Positions 47,418 to 57,918 of a stretch of 64,000 nucleotides of DNA are shown here, piece after piece. This DNA comes from Meconema thalassinum. Lineage: Eukaryota; Arthropoda; Insecta; Orthoptera; Tettigoniidae. How positions within the stretch are numbered: position 1 is the stretch's first letter; the number at the start of each line of letters is the position of its first letter. The stretch is taken from NCBI GenBank assembly GCA_946902985.2, contig OX336388.2, positions 118,335,894 through 118,399,893 of the forward strand, written 5' to 3'. The position numbers and the translations under genes were made by a program. The notes beneath the pieces are model-generated. The model saw nothing but the letters and a program-made list of their open reading frames with translations, made no database searches and was not told the origin of the DNA.

Positions 47418-50230
47418 CACAGTGGTCCGGATCAGGAAAAAGGGGTCAAAAATCGATTTTTCAACTTTACTTTAGAAACCCAAACCACCTTCCAAGTGAA
47501 GTATGTTAATCAGTGTACATTAATTTCACTTTTTCTTTGGAAATTGATTCTGTGTGTCGCAGATATATTACTGCAAAAGTGATACAACTCTTCGTTTCTG
47601 AACTCCGCACTCCGTTAAATAAACTTTGAAATATCATTCTAACTTCAAAATGAAACTCGGGGTCTTTAATACTGTATCAGTATGTAGTTTTGGGTCTGAT
47701 ATATGTGTTTATAGCATGATTTTCAATTTCAGATCACTTATAAGGACTCTTATACTTACTTTTACAGTGCATTATTTTTGTCAAGAAAAATAAATTTTGC
47801 TTGACCTACAAAAAAATGTATACATATGTATACCATGAAACTTATGCAAGTTTTAAAATGAAGACTGGAGAATATGTCCTTAAAGGTTTCATCGCCAGAA
47901 CACGCCAGATGCGTGATTGAGAAAGGAGAGAACATTACTGCGCGCTCTGAGGATAAACACTCGCGCGAGATAAGGGCCTGTTGAGACATTTGTTTATGCT
48001 ACGCAAGGGATATCTCTAGGCCAGAAAACCAAAATAATCTTCAGTCACGAGATGTAATTGATTAGTGGTAGTTGTGTGTGTTGAGAAGTGTGAAAAATTA
48101 ATTTCGTTGTTAGTCGCAGTGAACTTCATAACAAGATTCGAGAGAACAAAAATCAATCTCGCGCTCGCCAAGAAAAGTTTGTGGTAACATATCTCATTAA
48201 CAAATTCCAATTAAATGTTGACGAGAGTGTCGAGAAAACAGTGTATAATAATATAAGAACCTTTTTCTTTTTGCCTTATTTTGACCAGTGGAGGAAGTGT
48301 CACTTCTTAGAACATGCTCTTTTGAAGAAATATTCAGACTGGTTGAAAAAAGAAATTGTGATTTCAATTCCGAGCATGCCTGGCTCCACAAAATCAGAAG
48401 ATCGAGGTCGTCCTTCAAAAGAATTTGAAGAGCTAACGGAGAGAATCAAAAGAAGAAAAATTAAAGACCTAAGGGAGAGTGCCAATTCATCAGAGCTTGC
48501 CTATGCAACCGCTATGAATTTAAGGGCATAGGGAGACGATTCATCAGCCAAGCTATTAAAAGAAGCTACCACGACTACACCAACAAGGGGCGAACAAATA
48601 CGGGATGCATGGAGAAAGTGGGGTCAACGATCTACAAAAATGCCAGTGGAATACGCCTTATCATTCATAATTAAAGCAAAGTTATCCAAGCACCAGTATG
48701 TGACAATGAGAAAATTAGCTAATAAACATAACCATGATTTAAACCCTAGCTATTATGCTATTTTGAATGCTAAAAAGGCTACTTATCCACAAAATGTAAT
48801 AATTAAGGAAAATGAATGTGAAGTGAAAATACAAGACTTGCTGGACCACACTTCCTCCAGAATTTTATCAATGTTACCAGATGTGAGTGATAAGAGCTAT
48901 ACATTATATTGTAAATGGGGATTTGATGGCAGCTCCGGCCATTCCCAATACGAACAAACCTGGTCAGAAGCTGAAAAGAGTGACCAGAGCTTATATGTCG
49001 TGCCTCTGCGCCTCATTGACAGTAAAACAGGTATAATTGCATGTAAAAATCCAAGAACTTCATCTACACGATTCTGCAGGCCTATTCGAATGCAGGGGTT
49101 CATGAAACATCGGAAATTACACGGACGGAAAGGATGTATCTAAATGATCAAATTGAGAATTTACATAATTTGGTTATGAACAACACCGAAGTGCAGTATT
49201 CCTTAATATTGTCAATGATAGATGGAAAAATATGCAATGCATTAACACAGTCTTCAAGCATGAAGTGCTATATTTGTGGTGCGAAAATTTCTGAAATGAA
49301 CAATCTACAAATAATGGCACAAAAGCCCGTCGACAATTTACAGCTTGAATTTGGAATTTCAGTTCTGCACGCCCACATCCGATTTTTTGAAAGTCTCCTG
49401 CATATTTCATTCCGCCTGGGTTTTAAAAAGTGGAAAGTGAGCGTGAAAGATGGTAATCGAGACTTATCCGAAAGAAAGAAAAAAAATGCAAGACTCATTC
49501 AGAACGAGTCTTCTAGTTGATATTCCGAAGCCTGGATATGGAACAACCAATGATGGCAACACTGCCCGAAGGTTTATTGAACAAACTCAAGTAGCATCCG
49601 AAATAACAGGGGTAGACTGTGAGTTAATAACTCGTTTCGGAATAATTTTAAAAGCAATTTCATCTGGTCATGAAATTGATAGTTCAGAGTTCAATTCCTA
49701 CTGCAGCGAAACAGCAAGCTTATATGTACGGCTATATCCGTGGTGTTACATGCCTCTAACACTCCATAAAATACTTATCCATGGATCTTCCATTATAGAA
49801 GCAGCTATTTTGCCGATTGGAGGACTCAGAAGAGGCCTTAGAGTCTAGAAACAAAGACTTAAGAAAATATAGGGAAGACCATACCAGAAAATCCTCAAGA
49901 ATTTCCAATAATTTTGACTTGTTCCATAGACTATTGCTAAGCTCTGATCCAGTAATTTCAAGCACGGGAGGTCGACTGAAGAAGAAAAGAAGACAGTTGC
50001 CTCAGGAGGTGTGTAATTTATTGTCTATATCCGAGGACGAGACGGAGCAGGAAGGGGAAGAAGAAGAAGTCGACTCATCCGGATCAGAGAATGAAGAAGT
50101 AAGTAATTTTATGCACTACGACAAATTTGCCTCATAGTAACATCTAATTTAAAGTTTTACACAAAAGTATTTCATTTCTTTTAACGGAAAATATTTTTAT
50201 TCGCCTTTTTTTCGGATTCGGACCACTGTG
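47418..50230 (+). mobile_element. Transib (RAG1-superfamily) transposon
   Basis: Both ends start CACAGTGGTCCG (right end on the complement) and are followed by an A-rich run: left GGATCAGGAAAAAGGGG, right AATCCGAAAAAAAGGCG. A perfect GC-rich 5-bp target duplication CGTCA lies at 47413-47417 and 50231-50235. CACAGTG equals the V(D)J recombination heptamer; Transib elements are known relatives of RAG1. Length 2813 bp. It interrupts a Tc1/mariner-like gene. Confidence 0.95.
48181..50137 (+). pseudogene. Transib transposase, decayed
   Basis: Segments in order: GRPSKEFEELTERIKRRK and ELAYATAMNLRA; ATTTTPTRGEQIRDAWRKWG; the central KWGFDGSSGHSQYEQ (first catalytic Asp); CRPIRMQG; ILSMIDGKICNAL with CYICGAK (zinc-like Cys pair); FGISVLHAHIRFFESLLHIS; DGNTARRF; YPWCYMPLTLHKILIHGSSI; SEEALESRNKDLRKYRED (the expected region of the catalytic Glu); and an acidic tail EDETEQEGEEEEVDSS. 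Damage: an in-frame TAG at 48529-48531, frame changes near 49095, in the A-run near 49485 and near 49825. The protein is nearly complete in extent (~650 residues), so decay is moderate. Confidence 0.9.
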
Positions 50231-50449
50231 CGTCAGGTCGAGAGCATTTTTAAGATCACCACAAACACCCGAAGAAATGGAGTTCGTCATTACCGAAGCC
50301 TTTGCGGAAATTACTTCTCAGATGTTGTCGATCGCAAGAGAGAACTTCATGTGACGAGTGGCCCTCTGCTTGGAAAATGATGGACGCCACTTCGAACACC
50401 TTATGTAGGCCTAAATATCCATTTGTAGTAGATGTAACGTCTGTGATAA

Positions 50450-50690
50450 ATTAACTTTTATCATTTTAAATGATCTTGTCGACTTCGTCGTTACGCTGAG
50501 GTCTGACGTTACGTTACGGCGACGGGACGAAATGTACCGAGAATGCACTGAGGTGTGTGATGTCATAGTACCGCTTGAGCTTCCTCCTTTCCCCGCGCGC
50601 TCCGGTGAGCGTGACGTCATCCAGCCAGCTACCTCCTTTGAACTTGGTTTGCACTTGCTAATGGAGTTTGAGTTCACGCAGTTCGCTGCA
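50450..50690 (+). repeat. dispersed repeat 'H', plus copy
   Basis: AAATGATCTTGTCGACTTCG and GACGTCA-containing sequence match 55215-55440 in reverse. It lies within the DDE transposon, between its gene and right TIR. Confidence 0.7.
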
Positions 50691-51209
50691 TGATCATGAG
50701 GTTTTCACCCAGCATTTTTCAGCATTTGTGGCATTTAAAATTATATAACGTCTAGTCTTTCAGACTGAATATCACTCTTTCTTAGTCGCATCGAAGACTG
50801 ATTAGAATTTTGTAACAAATCATTTCCAAATTGTATCTCGTTTTGTGGTATTGGGTTAAAAGGCAATAAATTGTGTTGTAAATAAAATACAACACAAAAA
50901 TACATTGTGTTGTAATAAACTATGATGTAAAATAACATTTTATTTCATAGAAATGCTCTGCAAAAGCCATTAACAGAAGCGTAAAATAACAATTTCTGAA
51001 AGAGAAATCGTTCAAACTTATTGTGAAGCCTGTGTAAATATATTTTGAAAGAGCAAAATGCTTTGCAATGCTGCATAAGAAGACGGCAATCAGTGAAATC
51101 GAACTCAGCCCCGTCGCTAGCGCACTGCGAGTAGATTTCAAGCCAATTGCAGGTGGGTAGGCAACGCATTTTACAGTTCCGTGTTGAATCGGAACACGCT
51201 GTATAGTAC

Positions 51210-51555
51210 TTCATTTGTCCTAATTTTGTCAAATTGTGTCGCCATCCTTGATGATGAGGTAGGCTATATCGCCCCTCATAAACCATGTCTCAGCGAAAAC
51301 ACTGACCTAGGCAAACATATTGTTAGAGCATGGTAGATAGCCTAATCCACTCGGTCATTATACTTCATTCTCAGAGCCATCAAGATTCCTTGATAGGCTG
51401 TAGTGTTCACTGTGTTGTTCAATGTTTCACAGCGCCAGTGTGCACGGTGGGATAGAAGTTCAGTAGAGCAGGGTTGACACATTACTGAAAACAAAATAAG
51501 GGACAGGTGTGTTGTTGAGGAAGTCGTTTTTTTTAGTCAATTTCACCCTCCATGT
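51210..51555. other. unassigned sequence
   Basis: Right flank of the nested elements; no motif. Confidence 0.4.
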
Positions 51556-51985
51556 TGGTGGTTCCCACGAACTCAGCGAGGGAACTCACCACTACCGCCT
51601 TTCCAGGCAGTGTCCAAGAGCTGGGAACACTTGGTCGGATTGGATAGAACTGGGGAGGTGTGATCAGCACTTCGCCCAGGCGGCCTCACCTGCAAAGCGA
51701 ACAGGGGCTTCATGAGGGAAGGGAAGGGTAGATTGGGAAGGAGGCGGCCGTGGCCTTACAGGAGGTACCATCCCGGCATTTTCCTGAAGACGAAGTGGGA
51801 AACCACGGAACCACTTCGAGGATGGCTGAGGTGGGAATCGAACTCCCTCTACTCATTTGGACCACCCGAGGCTGAGTAGACCCCGTTCCAGTCCTCATAC
51901 CACTTTCCAAATTTCGTGGCAGAGCCGGGAATCGAACCCAGGACCTTCGGGGCGGCAGCTAACCATGCTACGGAGGCGACTGAGG
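51556..51985 (-). mobile_element. SINE family F/G mosaic
   Basis: The complement begins CCTGGGTTCGATTCCCGGCT, has a second B-box-like GAGTTCGATTCCCACC and GTGGTTTCCCACTTCGTC; the 3' part resembles family G. Confidence 0.78.
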
Positions 51986-52144
51986 AAGTTCGTGCGTGGC
52001 ATAAACGACAACTAGGAACTAATGAACTTCCTTTAAGAATGATTTTACTGAAGTTATATTGACATCACAGGGCAGTTTTACTACATTATTCTGAAACTAA
52101 AATTCTCTTTCCTTGCCGATACGACGTCATTCCGTATATTTTTC

Positions 52145-52657
52145 AGCGGCTTCGGTGGTTAGTCGGTAGCATGCTGAGCTTCTATGCTCAAGGTCACGGG
52201 TTCAAACCCGGTCGAAGTCGTCGGATTTTTTAAGAGCGTTAAAAATCCCTCAGTATGCCTTCCTTCGGAGGAGTTGTAAAGCCGGCGGTCCTATGTCATA
52301 GATTTATGGCATTTAAGAGAACCTCCCACTAATTACACTTGTGTGAAGCTAAATTATAGGTCAGATATGACTAACGCTCTTAGGTTCCAACGTTCGTCGC
52401 CAGGAGCCGCCTGCGGTGGCATCTAGTAATCAAGTTCACAACTAGTTGTCGTCGACGGTGGCGTTTGGTAGCTAAAGCAGGAACTACTTGAAAATTGAAT
52501 GCCTGCAGTCCTTACTTAAATTAAAAAACAGATACACACACTAATACAGCCATCACAATTAACACCCATTATCAGACAGATTCTACACAAACCCAAGGAA
52601 CACGGGGCTACATGACCGCGTCGTCGCGTCGCAGCCCCTAAACTGAGGAACCAACCA
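52145..52657 (+). mobile_element. SINE family B
   Basis: Complete, with 11-bp duplication GTATATTTTTC (52134-52144, 52658-52668). Confidence 0.93.
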
Positions 52658-52668
52658 GTATATTTTTC

Positions 52669-53854
52669 GTTACTCTGAACAGATTTTAACAGTTCGTCTC
52701 TGTTAACAATTTCATAAAATTCTTTGCATAAAACTGAAGATAAATTCACAGGAATTAACAAAAAATAAATAAATAGAAGAGTCTCTTCAGTCTTACGAAC
52801 GAATATAACAGAGAAAATACTCCTTGCAATGCAAACTTCAGACAGATAAACCCAAAGATAACTTTTTGAAGGAAATAGTATACCAGAGCCGTAAGCACAG
52901 ACGCATTTCTCTCCAGTTTCAAAACGCTCGGAAATACGGGACAATGACCGTCCCGGATAAGAACTGACCGGTACGTGAGACATTTGGTACGAATACGGCA
53001 TTGACCCATAAAATCCGAGACGTCTGGCAACCCTTCAGTAGATTGTAATTTAACCCAGGGGACCGATATATCAGCCGAGGGTGCTTCTGTTAAAAGAGTC
53101 ACGAACAGTTGTATCGGTTCCATTTCTATATTTCTTAAAATTATTATTTCTAGCTCTTGTGGGAATCATTCTCTTACTGATTATATCGATCGGTTTAAAC
53201 ACCGTGAATAACAAGATTCATAATTATTCTTTGGATATGCTGCAGTCAGCTGATTTCCCGCGTCTGTATCTTTTGAAGGAGTATTGGTTTACGTGCTATT
53301 TCGATTGTTTAGGCTAACAAAATTATATTTCATTTACAATTGAAAAATGTAAAAGTTGTTTTAGTGAGTACGGTACTGTATTAATTAATTATGTTTATGT
53401 AACATCTACTAAGTAAAAATATATTTGCCTGCTACGGAAAGAAACGTTCTATCTTAGAAATAGCCTACAGGTGCCGGCGCGGCAGCAATTTTGTATCGCT
53501 CCCGCCAAATCCTTTACATTCTTTCTTTCAAAATGTAAGGTATAGCCTATGGCCACGGTCGCTTCCTTCCCAATTCTCAAATACATTACAAATACACACA
53601 CTAATACAGTTGATACCACAATGAAAATAACTACTGTATTCTAGTGTTAATAGCCTACAACGCGTGATCACAAAGTATTCGTTTGAGTGCACTGCCACCG
53701 GATGGTCTGCAGCCAGTGGTTACCCCAGGCGTTGAATGCGGAACAAAAAGCACACTGGATACCTGTTTGCCTGAAGCACCTGATGTGTTTCAATGTTGAA
53801 GGCAAACGATCCTGGAGTGCATTGTCAAATACTCAATTCAAATACAGAGTGGTT
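52669..53854. other. unassigned; includes a SINE F 3' fragment
   Basis: Minus-strand open frames at 52516-53123 overlap SINE B and show no family motif. At 53548-53615 GCCACGGTCGCTTCCTTCCC and ACAAATACACACACTAATAC are a SINE F/B tail. Confidence 0.4.
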
Positions 53855-54330
53855 ATAATTAAACTTGCACTAATTGCGAGACCCGGCCCCCAGAGAAACG
53901 AGTGATCGTAGGACAATGAGACGGTGTGGAAACCTTTGGCAGGACATGCGGAAGAGAAATAACAAATAAACCATTGAAAGGACCACATTTTAATTTCCAC
54001 ATAAGCGGGTAACAGGTGTTAATGGCGTACCATGTTGCCAGTACAGGTTACAAACTATGGTCAATGTGACGACCATATTCATCCACGACAGCCTGGAACC
54101 GCATCATCGGCCGATCGTTCCACACTGCGTGGCCACCAAGATCCCCAGATTTGAACCCGTTGTGATTTCTGGCTGTGGGGTTACCTTAAGGACAGGGTTT
54201 ATCAACAGGATACTGACACATGTTGGCGCGTGAAGGTGAGCATCGCGAGGGAGGTAGCCAACATCCCACCTGAGATATTGAGGGCGGTGATGGAGCACTC
54301 GCTAGTGAAACCACCAGCCGATGTGTAAGT
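53855..54330. pseudogene. rearranged Tc1/mariner-like transposase
   Basis: Plus strand from ~54113 reads AWPPRSPDLNP then, after a frameshift, CDFWLWGYLKDRVYQQDTD and EVANIPPEILRAVMEHSL, which includes the third catalytic Asp. The last segment (MRFQAVVDEYGRHIDHSL then stop) is instead on the minus strand at 54110-54050. The C-terminus is thus inverted against the core. CAGAGTGGTTATAATT at 53845 looks like a terminal sequence. Confidence 0.75.
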
Positions 54331-54383
54331 ACAAACTCTTTTGAAAAAACTCATAACTAAATAGGTTTGGTAGACTTTGTATG

Positions 54384-54890
54384 GGCGGCTTCGGTGGCGT
54401 AGTTGGTAGCATACTGAGCTTCTATGCCCAAGGTCGCGGGTTCAAACCCGGCCGAAGTCGTCAGATGTTTTAAGAGCGTTAAAAATCCCTCAGTATGCCT
54501 TCCTTTGAAGGGGACGTAAAGCTGGCAGTCCCATGCCATACATTTATGGCATTAAAAAGAACCTTCCACTAACTACACTTGTGTGAAGTCAAAATTTGTA
54601 GGTTAGAATTGATAACGCTCTATTAGTTCCAGCGTTCGCCGCCAGGTTCTGACTGCCATCCCATCTAGTAGCCAAGTCCGCAAGCTAGGTGTCGTGGACG
54701 GTAGCATTTGGTAGCAAAAGTAGGAGCTACTTGAAGTTATTGTCTGCAGTCCTTACTTGAATTAAAACAGATAACACACACTAATACAGCCATCACAATT
54801 AACACCGGTTATCAGACAGATTCTACACACACCCAAAGTACACGGGGCTACCACCTTGTCGGAGTCTCTAAACTAAGGAACCAACCTACC
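54384..54890 (+). mobile_element. SINE family B
   Basis: Complete, with 12-bp duplication AGACTTTGTATG (54372-54383, 54891-54902). Confidence 0.93.
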
Positions 54891-54902
54891 AGACTTTGTA
54901 TG

Positions 54903-55214
54903 ACCTATCAACTCAATAAAAGACAGTCGGTCTGAGAGACTAGACTTTATATCATTTCAAATGACGCATGCTACAAATGCTATGTTAGAAAGGCTCAGGA
55001 GGGCTTCTCGCTTCGCTCGAAGCCCCAGGACTCTTTCAACACACTCCATTACAGCACGAGATTTTGCTTTAGTAGATATAATAGCACTATTACTGTCAAC
55101 AGACTCCATTATTAACACACTTTACGTAAACTGTAAGTAAGCAAGCTTAACGAATGAAACCGAAAGTACAGAGGTAGCAAGAATCACGTGAACGCTTCAT
55201 GATCAACAAATTGC
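54903..55214. other. unassigned sequence
   Basis: A short hairpin GCTTCTCGCTTCGCTCGAAGC near 55010; otherwise nothing recognised. Confidence 0.4.
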
Positions 55215-55440
55215 AAGTCATTCAGTAACACGCAGCCAGAGCGTAGGCTTCCCGCGCGGGGAACGGGGAGCGGGAGGTGCACTCTGCTGCATGACGTCAC
55301 GCACTCGCCGTCTCATACTCGGTGCATATGCACTGAACAACATGATAACGTCATACACTCCGTAACCGTAACGTTAGACCCAAGCATAACGACGAAGTCG
55401 ACAAGATCATTTGAAATGATAAAACCACCAAATTTAAGTA
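55215..55440 (-). repeat. dispersed repeat 'H', minus copy
   Basis: Complement matches 50450-50690 (CTTGTCGACTTCGTCGTTA, CGTGACGTCATGCAGC). Confidence 0.7.
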
Positions 55441-55505
55441 CCGGTACCTTGGTTCTGTCATCATTTCGGATGGCAAAACCATTCTCGACGCCCAAGCACT
55501 TCCCT
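55432..55505 (+). pseudogene. LINE RT scrap
   Basis: YRYLGSVIISDGKTILDAQA matches the YLGS-I-x-DG segment downstream of the RT catalytic site. Confidence 0.6.
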
Positions 55506-55574
55506 AGTACGTATTTTCATAATATAATGAGTTATTATAAAAAGCAAACATTTTTATAATTTTTTATTTTTTTT

Positions 55575-55885
55575 GTCGTGTAGCCTCCTGAGAGGCCGAG
55601 TGCAGGTCTTTCTAGTCGACGCCCGGGGGCGACCTGCGCGTCGGGATGAGAGATGGAATTTATGAAGATGAATGCAACTGGGCAAGGATGTGGAAGGAAG
55701 CGGCCGTGGCCTGTCAGAAGGTACTGTCCCAGCATTTGCCTGGTGTTAAAAATGGGAAACCACGGAAAACCATTTCAAGGACAGCCGACGGTGGGGCTCG
55801 AACGCATGTGTCTACCGAGTCAGCAGAGAGCTTGGCCCCTTGACCTAACGCAGCGCTTTAGCCCGCGCAGCCACTACTGTCGGTA
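55575..55885 (-). mobile_element. SINE family G
   Basis: Complement has a GCGGGCTAAAGCGCTGCG tRNA-like head with a degenerate B box (GTTCGAGCCCC) and a GGCCACGGCCGCTTCC body. Confidence 0.75.
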
Positions 55886-56122
55886 TTATTATAAATTACA
55901 AATATAATAAGAAAATTAATACCCTAACCCTTAGCACTTGCGCGGCGGGAGAGCCCCAACAACAAAATTATCTCGGATAGATCCTTTGTCGGGTCACAAA
56001 AAAAAAAAAACAGCCTCTAAATATGCATGCATAGAAATGGTGAGGATAGATATGATCATGTGTTTATGTGAGAATAAATATCTTTATGATGACGTTGCTG
56101 TGAAAAAATAATCCGGGAAAAT
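55886..56122. other. unassigned sequence
   Basis: Includes a 13-A run at ~56000. Nothing else seen. Confidence 0.4.
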
Positions 56123-56138
56123 TGAGTATTCATAAGGT

Positions 56139-56493
56139 GAAAAATGAAAATCCACAGCCTGCTTCCAGTCTCCGACCGGGTCAGGAATGGAATGAATGAA
56201 GCCCCTATCTAGCGGCGAGAATATGAACTGTGCCGGCTGCCGAGGCCTGACGCACTCCTCTGGGGCAATGATTAAATGAATGACAGATGAAATGAAATGA
56301 TAGAGGAGAGTGTTGCTGGAATGAAATGTTGACAGGGAAAACCGGAGTACCCGGAGGAAAACCGGAGTACCCGGAGGAAAACCTGTCTGCCTCCGTTTTG
56401 TCCAGCACAGATCTCACTTGGAGTGACCGGGATTTGAACCACGGACCCAGCGGTGAGAGGCCGGCGTGCTGCCGCCTAAGCCACGGAGGCTTC
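56139..56493 (-). mobile_element. SINE family C, copy 3
   Basis: Flanked by a 16-bp duplication TGAGTATTCATAAGGT (56123-56138, 56494-56509). It contains a 20-bp tandem duplication (ACCGGAGTACCCGGAGGAAA twice near 56340-56380). Confidence 0.94.
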
Positions 56494-56509
56494 TGAGTAT
56501 TCATAAGGT

Positions 56510-56774
56510 AATGTTTGCAAGTCTGGATTTCACCTTTAATCTAAATCTGTAACAGATCTGGTTGTTATGTCTATTTAGCTCTTTAGATTATTAATATTTT
56601 TAGAAATATTTTTGAAAACAACCTTTGTTATGAATTTTTTTTTACTGTACCCTGTAAGATTTGCAACTCGACTTGTATTATTTATTTTCTGCCAAGGAAG
56701 GTCACAATATGGCCGAAACCGGTACACTATAATTAAAAGTACAACTTATTGACATAATATATTAATTTTCATAA
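56510..56774 (+). mobile_element. Penelope-like terminal repeat fragment (candidate)
   Basis: Shares GTAACAGATCTG and the AAGGTCACAATATGGCCGAA + ACCGG block with 60405-61200. The GAAACCGG motif after a short hairpin resembles hammerhead-type ribozyme remnants of Penelope-like elements; the CTGATGA half is mutated here. Confidence 0.4.
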
Positions 56775-56776
56775 TA

Positions 56777-57430
56777 TGAGGGGTGTTCAAATGAAAAGGT
56801 ACGAAACGATACTGTGGGTAAAATTTATTCGTTATTCCAAAGGCCTGTGCACAGGTGTCCCATTGCTTCACTAGCCGCAGGGTTCCCTGTTCCCACAAGT
56901 CTTGTGGTTGTGACAGGATCCAATCCTGTACGGCGTCCTTTAGTTCGTCGTCCGATTGGAAACGTTTTCCCTTGAGATGTTCTTTTAACGGACCAACCAG
57001 ATGGAAGTCGCAGGGTGACAAGTCCGGACTGTAGGGCGGTTGCTCAAGTTGCTCCCACTTGAACGTGGCCAATACACTTTGTGTGACGTTAGAGACGTGT
57101 GGGCGAGCGTTATCATGGAGCAGAATCACTCACTTCGTGAGCAGTCCAGGCCGTTTGTTCTTGATGGACTTGCGTAGGCTACGGAGTGTCGCACAATACA
57201 CGTCACTGTTAATGGTTCGTCTCAAGGGAAAATGTTTCGAATCGGATGACGAACTAAAGGACACCGTACAGGATTGGCTCCTGTCACAACCACAAGACTT
57301 CTGGTAACAGGGAATACTGCGGCTAGTGAAGCAATGGGACACCTGTGCACAGGCCTGTGGTGATTACTTTTGAATAACGAATAAATTGTACTCACAGTAT
57401 CGTTTCGTACCTTTGCATTTGAACACCCCT
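56777..57430 (-). mobile_element. mariner remnant with two inverted 3' ends
   Basis: Minus strand 57129-56746 encodes a mariner transposase C-terminal half: LLHDNARPH and PPYSPDLSPCDF (second and third catalytic Asp), then LKGKRFQSDDELKDAVQDW. The plus strand at 57216-57430 repeats the last part of the same gene inverted (LKGKCFESDDELKDTVQDWL). Arms of ~215 bp both end GGGGTGTTCAAATG. TA at 56775-56776 and 57431-57432. No N-terminal half. Confidence 0.87.
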
Positions 57431-57434
57431 TATA

Positions 57435-57905
57435 CAGAGTGTATCTTAATTGTACCGACAACAAATCTGGGACGCTCTGCGTGTTATGTAAAAGACGATG
57501 CCGCAATCGGATTGAAGGAGAAAATTTTTCCTTTCGAGAAAATGAGGATACTTTGTTGCTTCCGAGCGCGCGATTCAAATCTACGAACTCGCCGTATTTG
57601 CTATGCCAGAGTGCAAGCCGAGGCGAACGAGGAAACTTGCGCATTCCCGCCAGCATATCTCTGTCTCTTTCTATCACACTCCCTTCCCTTGCTTGAAGCA
57701 CAGCAGTGGCCAGCGGCTTGCTCCCTGGCTCAGCAAATACGGCGAGTTCATAGATTTGAATCGCGCGCCCGGAAGCAACAAAGTAACCTCATTTTCTCGA
57801 AGGGAAAAATTTTCTCCTTCAATCCGATTGCGGCGTCGTCTTTTACATAACACGTGGAGCGTCCCTGTTATTTTGTCGGTATAATTAAGATAGGCCTACA
57901 CCCTG
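57435..57905. mobile_element. MITE with ~175-bp inverted arms
   Basis: Left CAGAGTGTATCTTAATTGTA and the complement of the right end CAGGGTGTAGGCCTATC; arms share ATGTAAAAGACGAYGCCGCA and AAAATGAGG. TA at 57433-57434 and 57906-57907. It directly abuts the mariner remnant. Confidence 0.88.
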
Positions 57906-57918
57906 TATATTAAACTTT

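Larger units (their letters stand above)
47252..50400 (+). pseudogene. Tc1/mariner-like transposase remnant split by Transib
   Basis: Left part (47252-47417): LFQQDGHPAHSSRLAGDVLN with the second catalytic Asp in QQDG, then FPPHSPDLTVLDFFIWGYV with the third. Right part (50231-50386): TPEEMEFVITEAFAEITSQM and LCLENDGRHFEHLM then a stop, the usual C-terminus. The frame continues across the Transib target-site duplication. An internal TGA at about 50352 and absence of the N-terminal half make it inactive. Confidence 0.85.
46947..51202 (+). mobile_element. DDE transposon with ~290-bp TIRs
   Basis: Starts ACAGCGTGTTCCGATTC and ends with its complement; the arms match for about 290 bp (46947-47242 and 50905-51202). 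A 5-bp direct repeat ATAGT (46942-46946, 51203-51207) flanks it, and removing one copy restores the GATAGTAC seen in two other TIR-A ends. It encodes a Tc1/mariner-like transposase remnant, interrupted by the Transib. Confidence 0.83.
44300..51209. mobile_element. TIR-A element, long copy hosting nested transposons
   Basis: Left arm starts GTACTATCGTCTGCAAAAAT; right arm (46795-46946, resuming after the nested insert at 51206-51209) is its complement, ending GCAGGCGATAGT. The two arms share AAAAATAACGGGCCGTCTTG, which the short copy at 13.9 kb does not, so they are ends of one element. Without the insert it is about 2.65 kb. It contains a MITE, a 59-bp array and no recognisable transposase of its own. 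Confidence 0.75.

Noticed and set aside
52516..53123. Minus-strand open frames of 122-161 codons
   Set aside because: They overlap SINE B, show no family motif, and sit in a region with no splice or start context.
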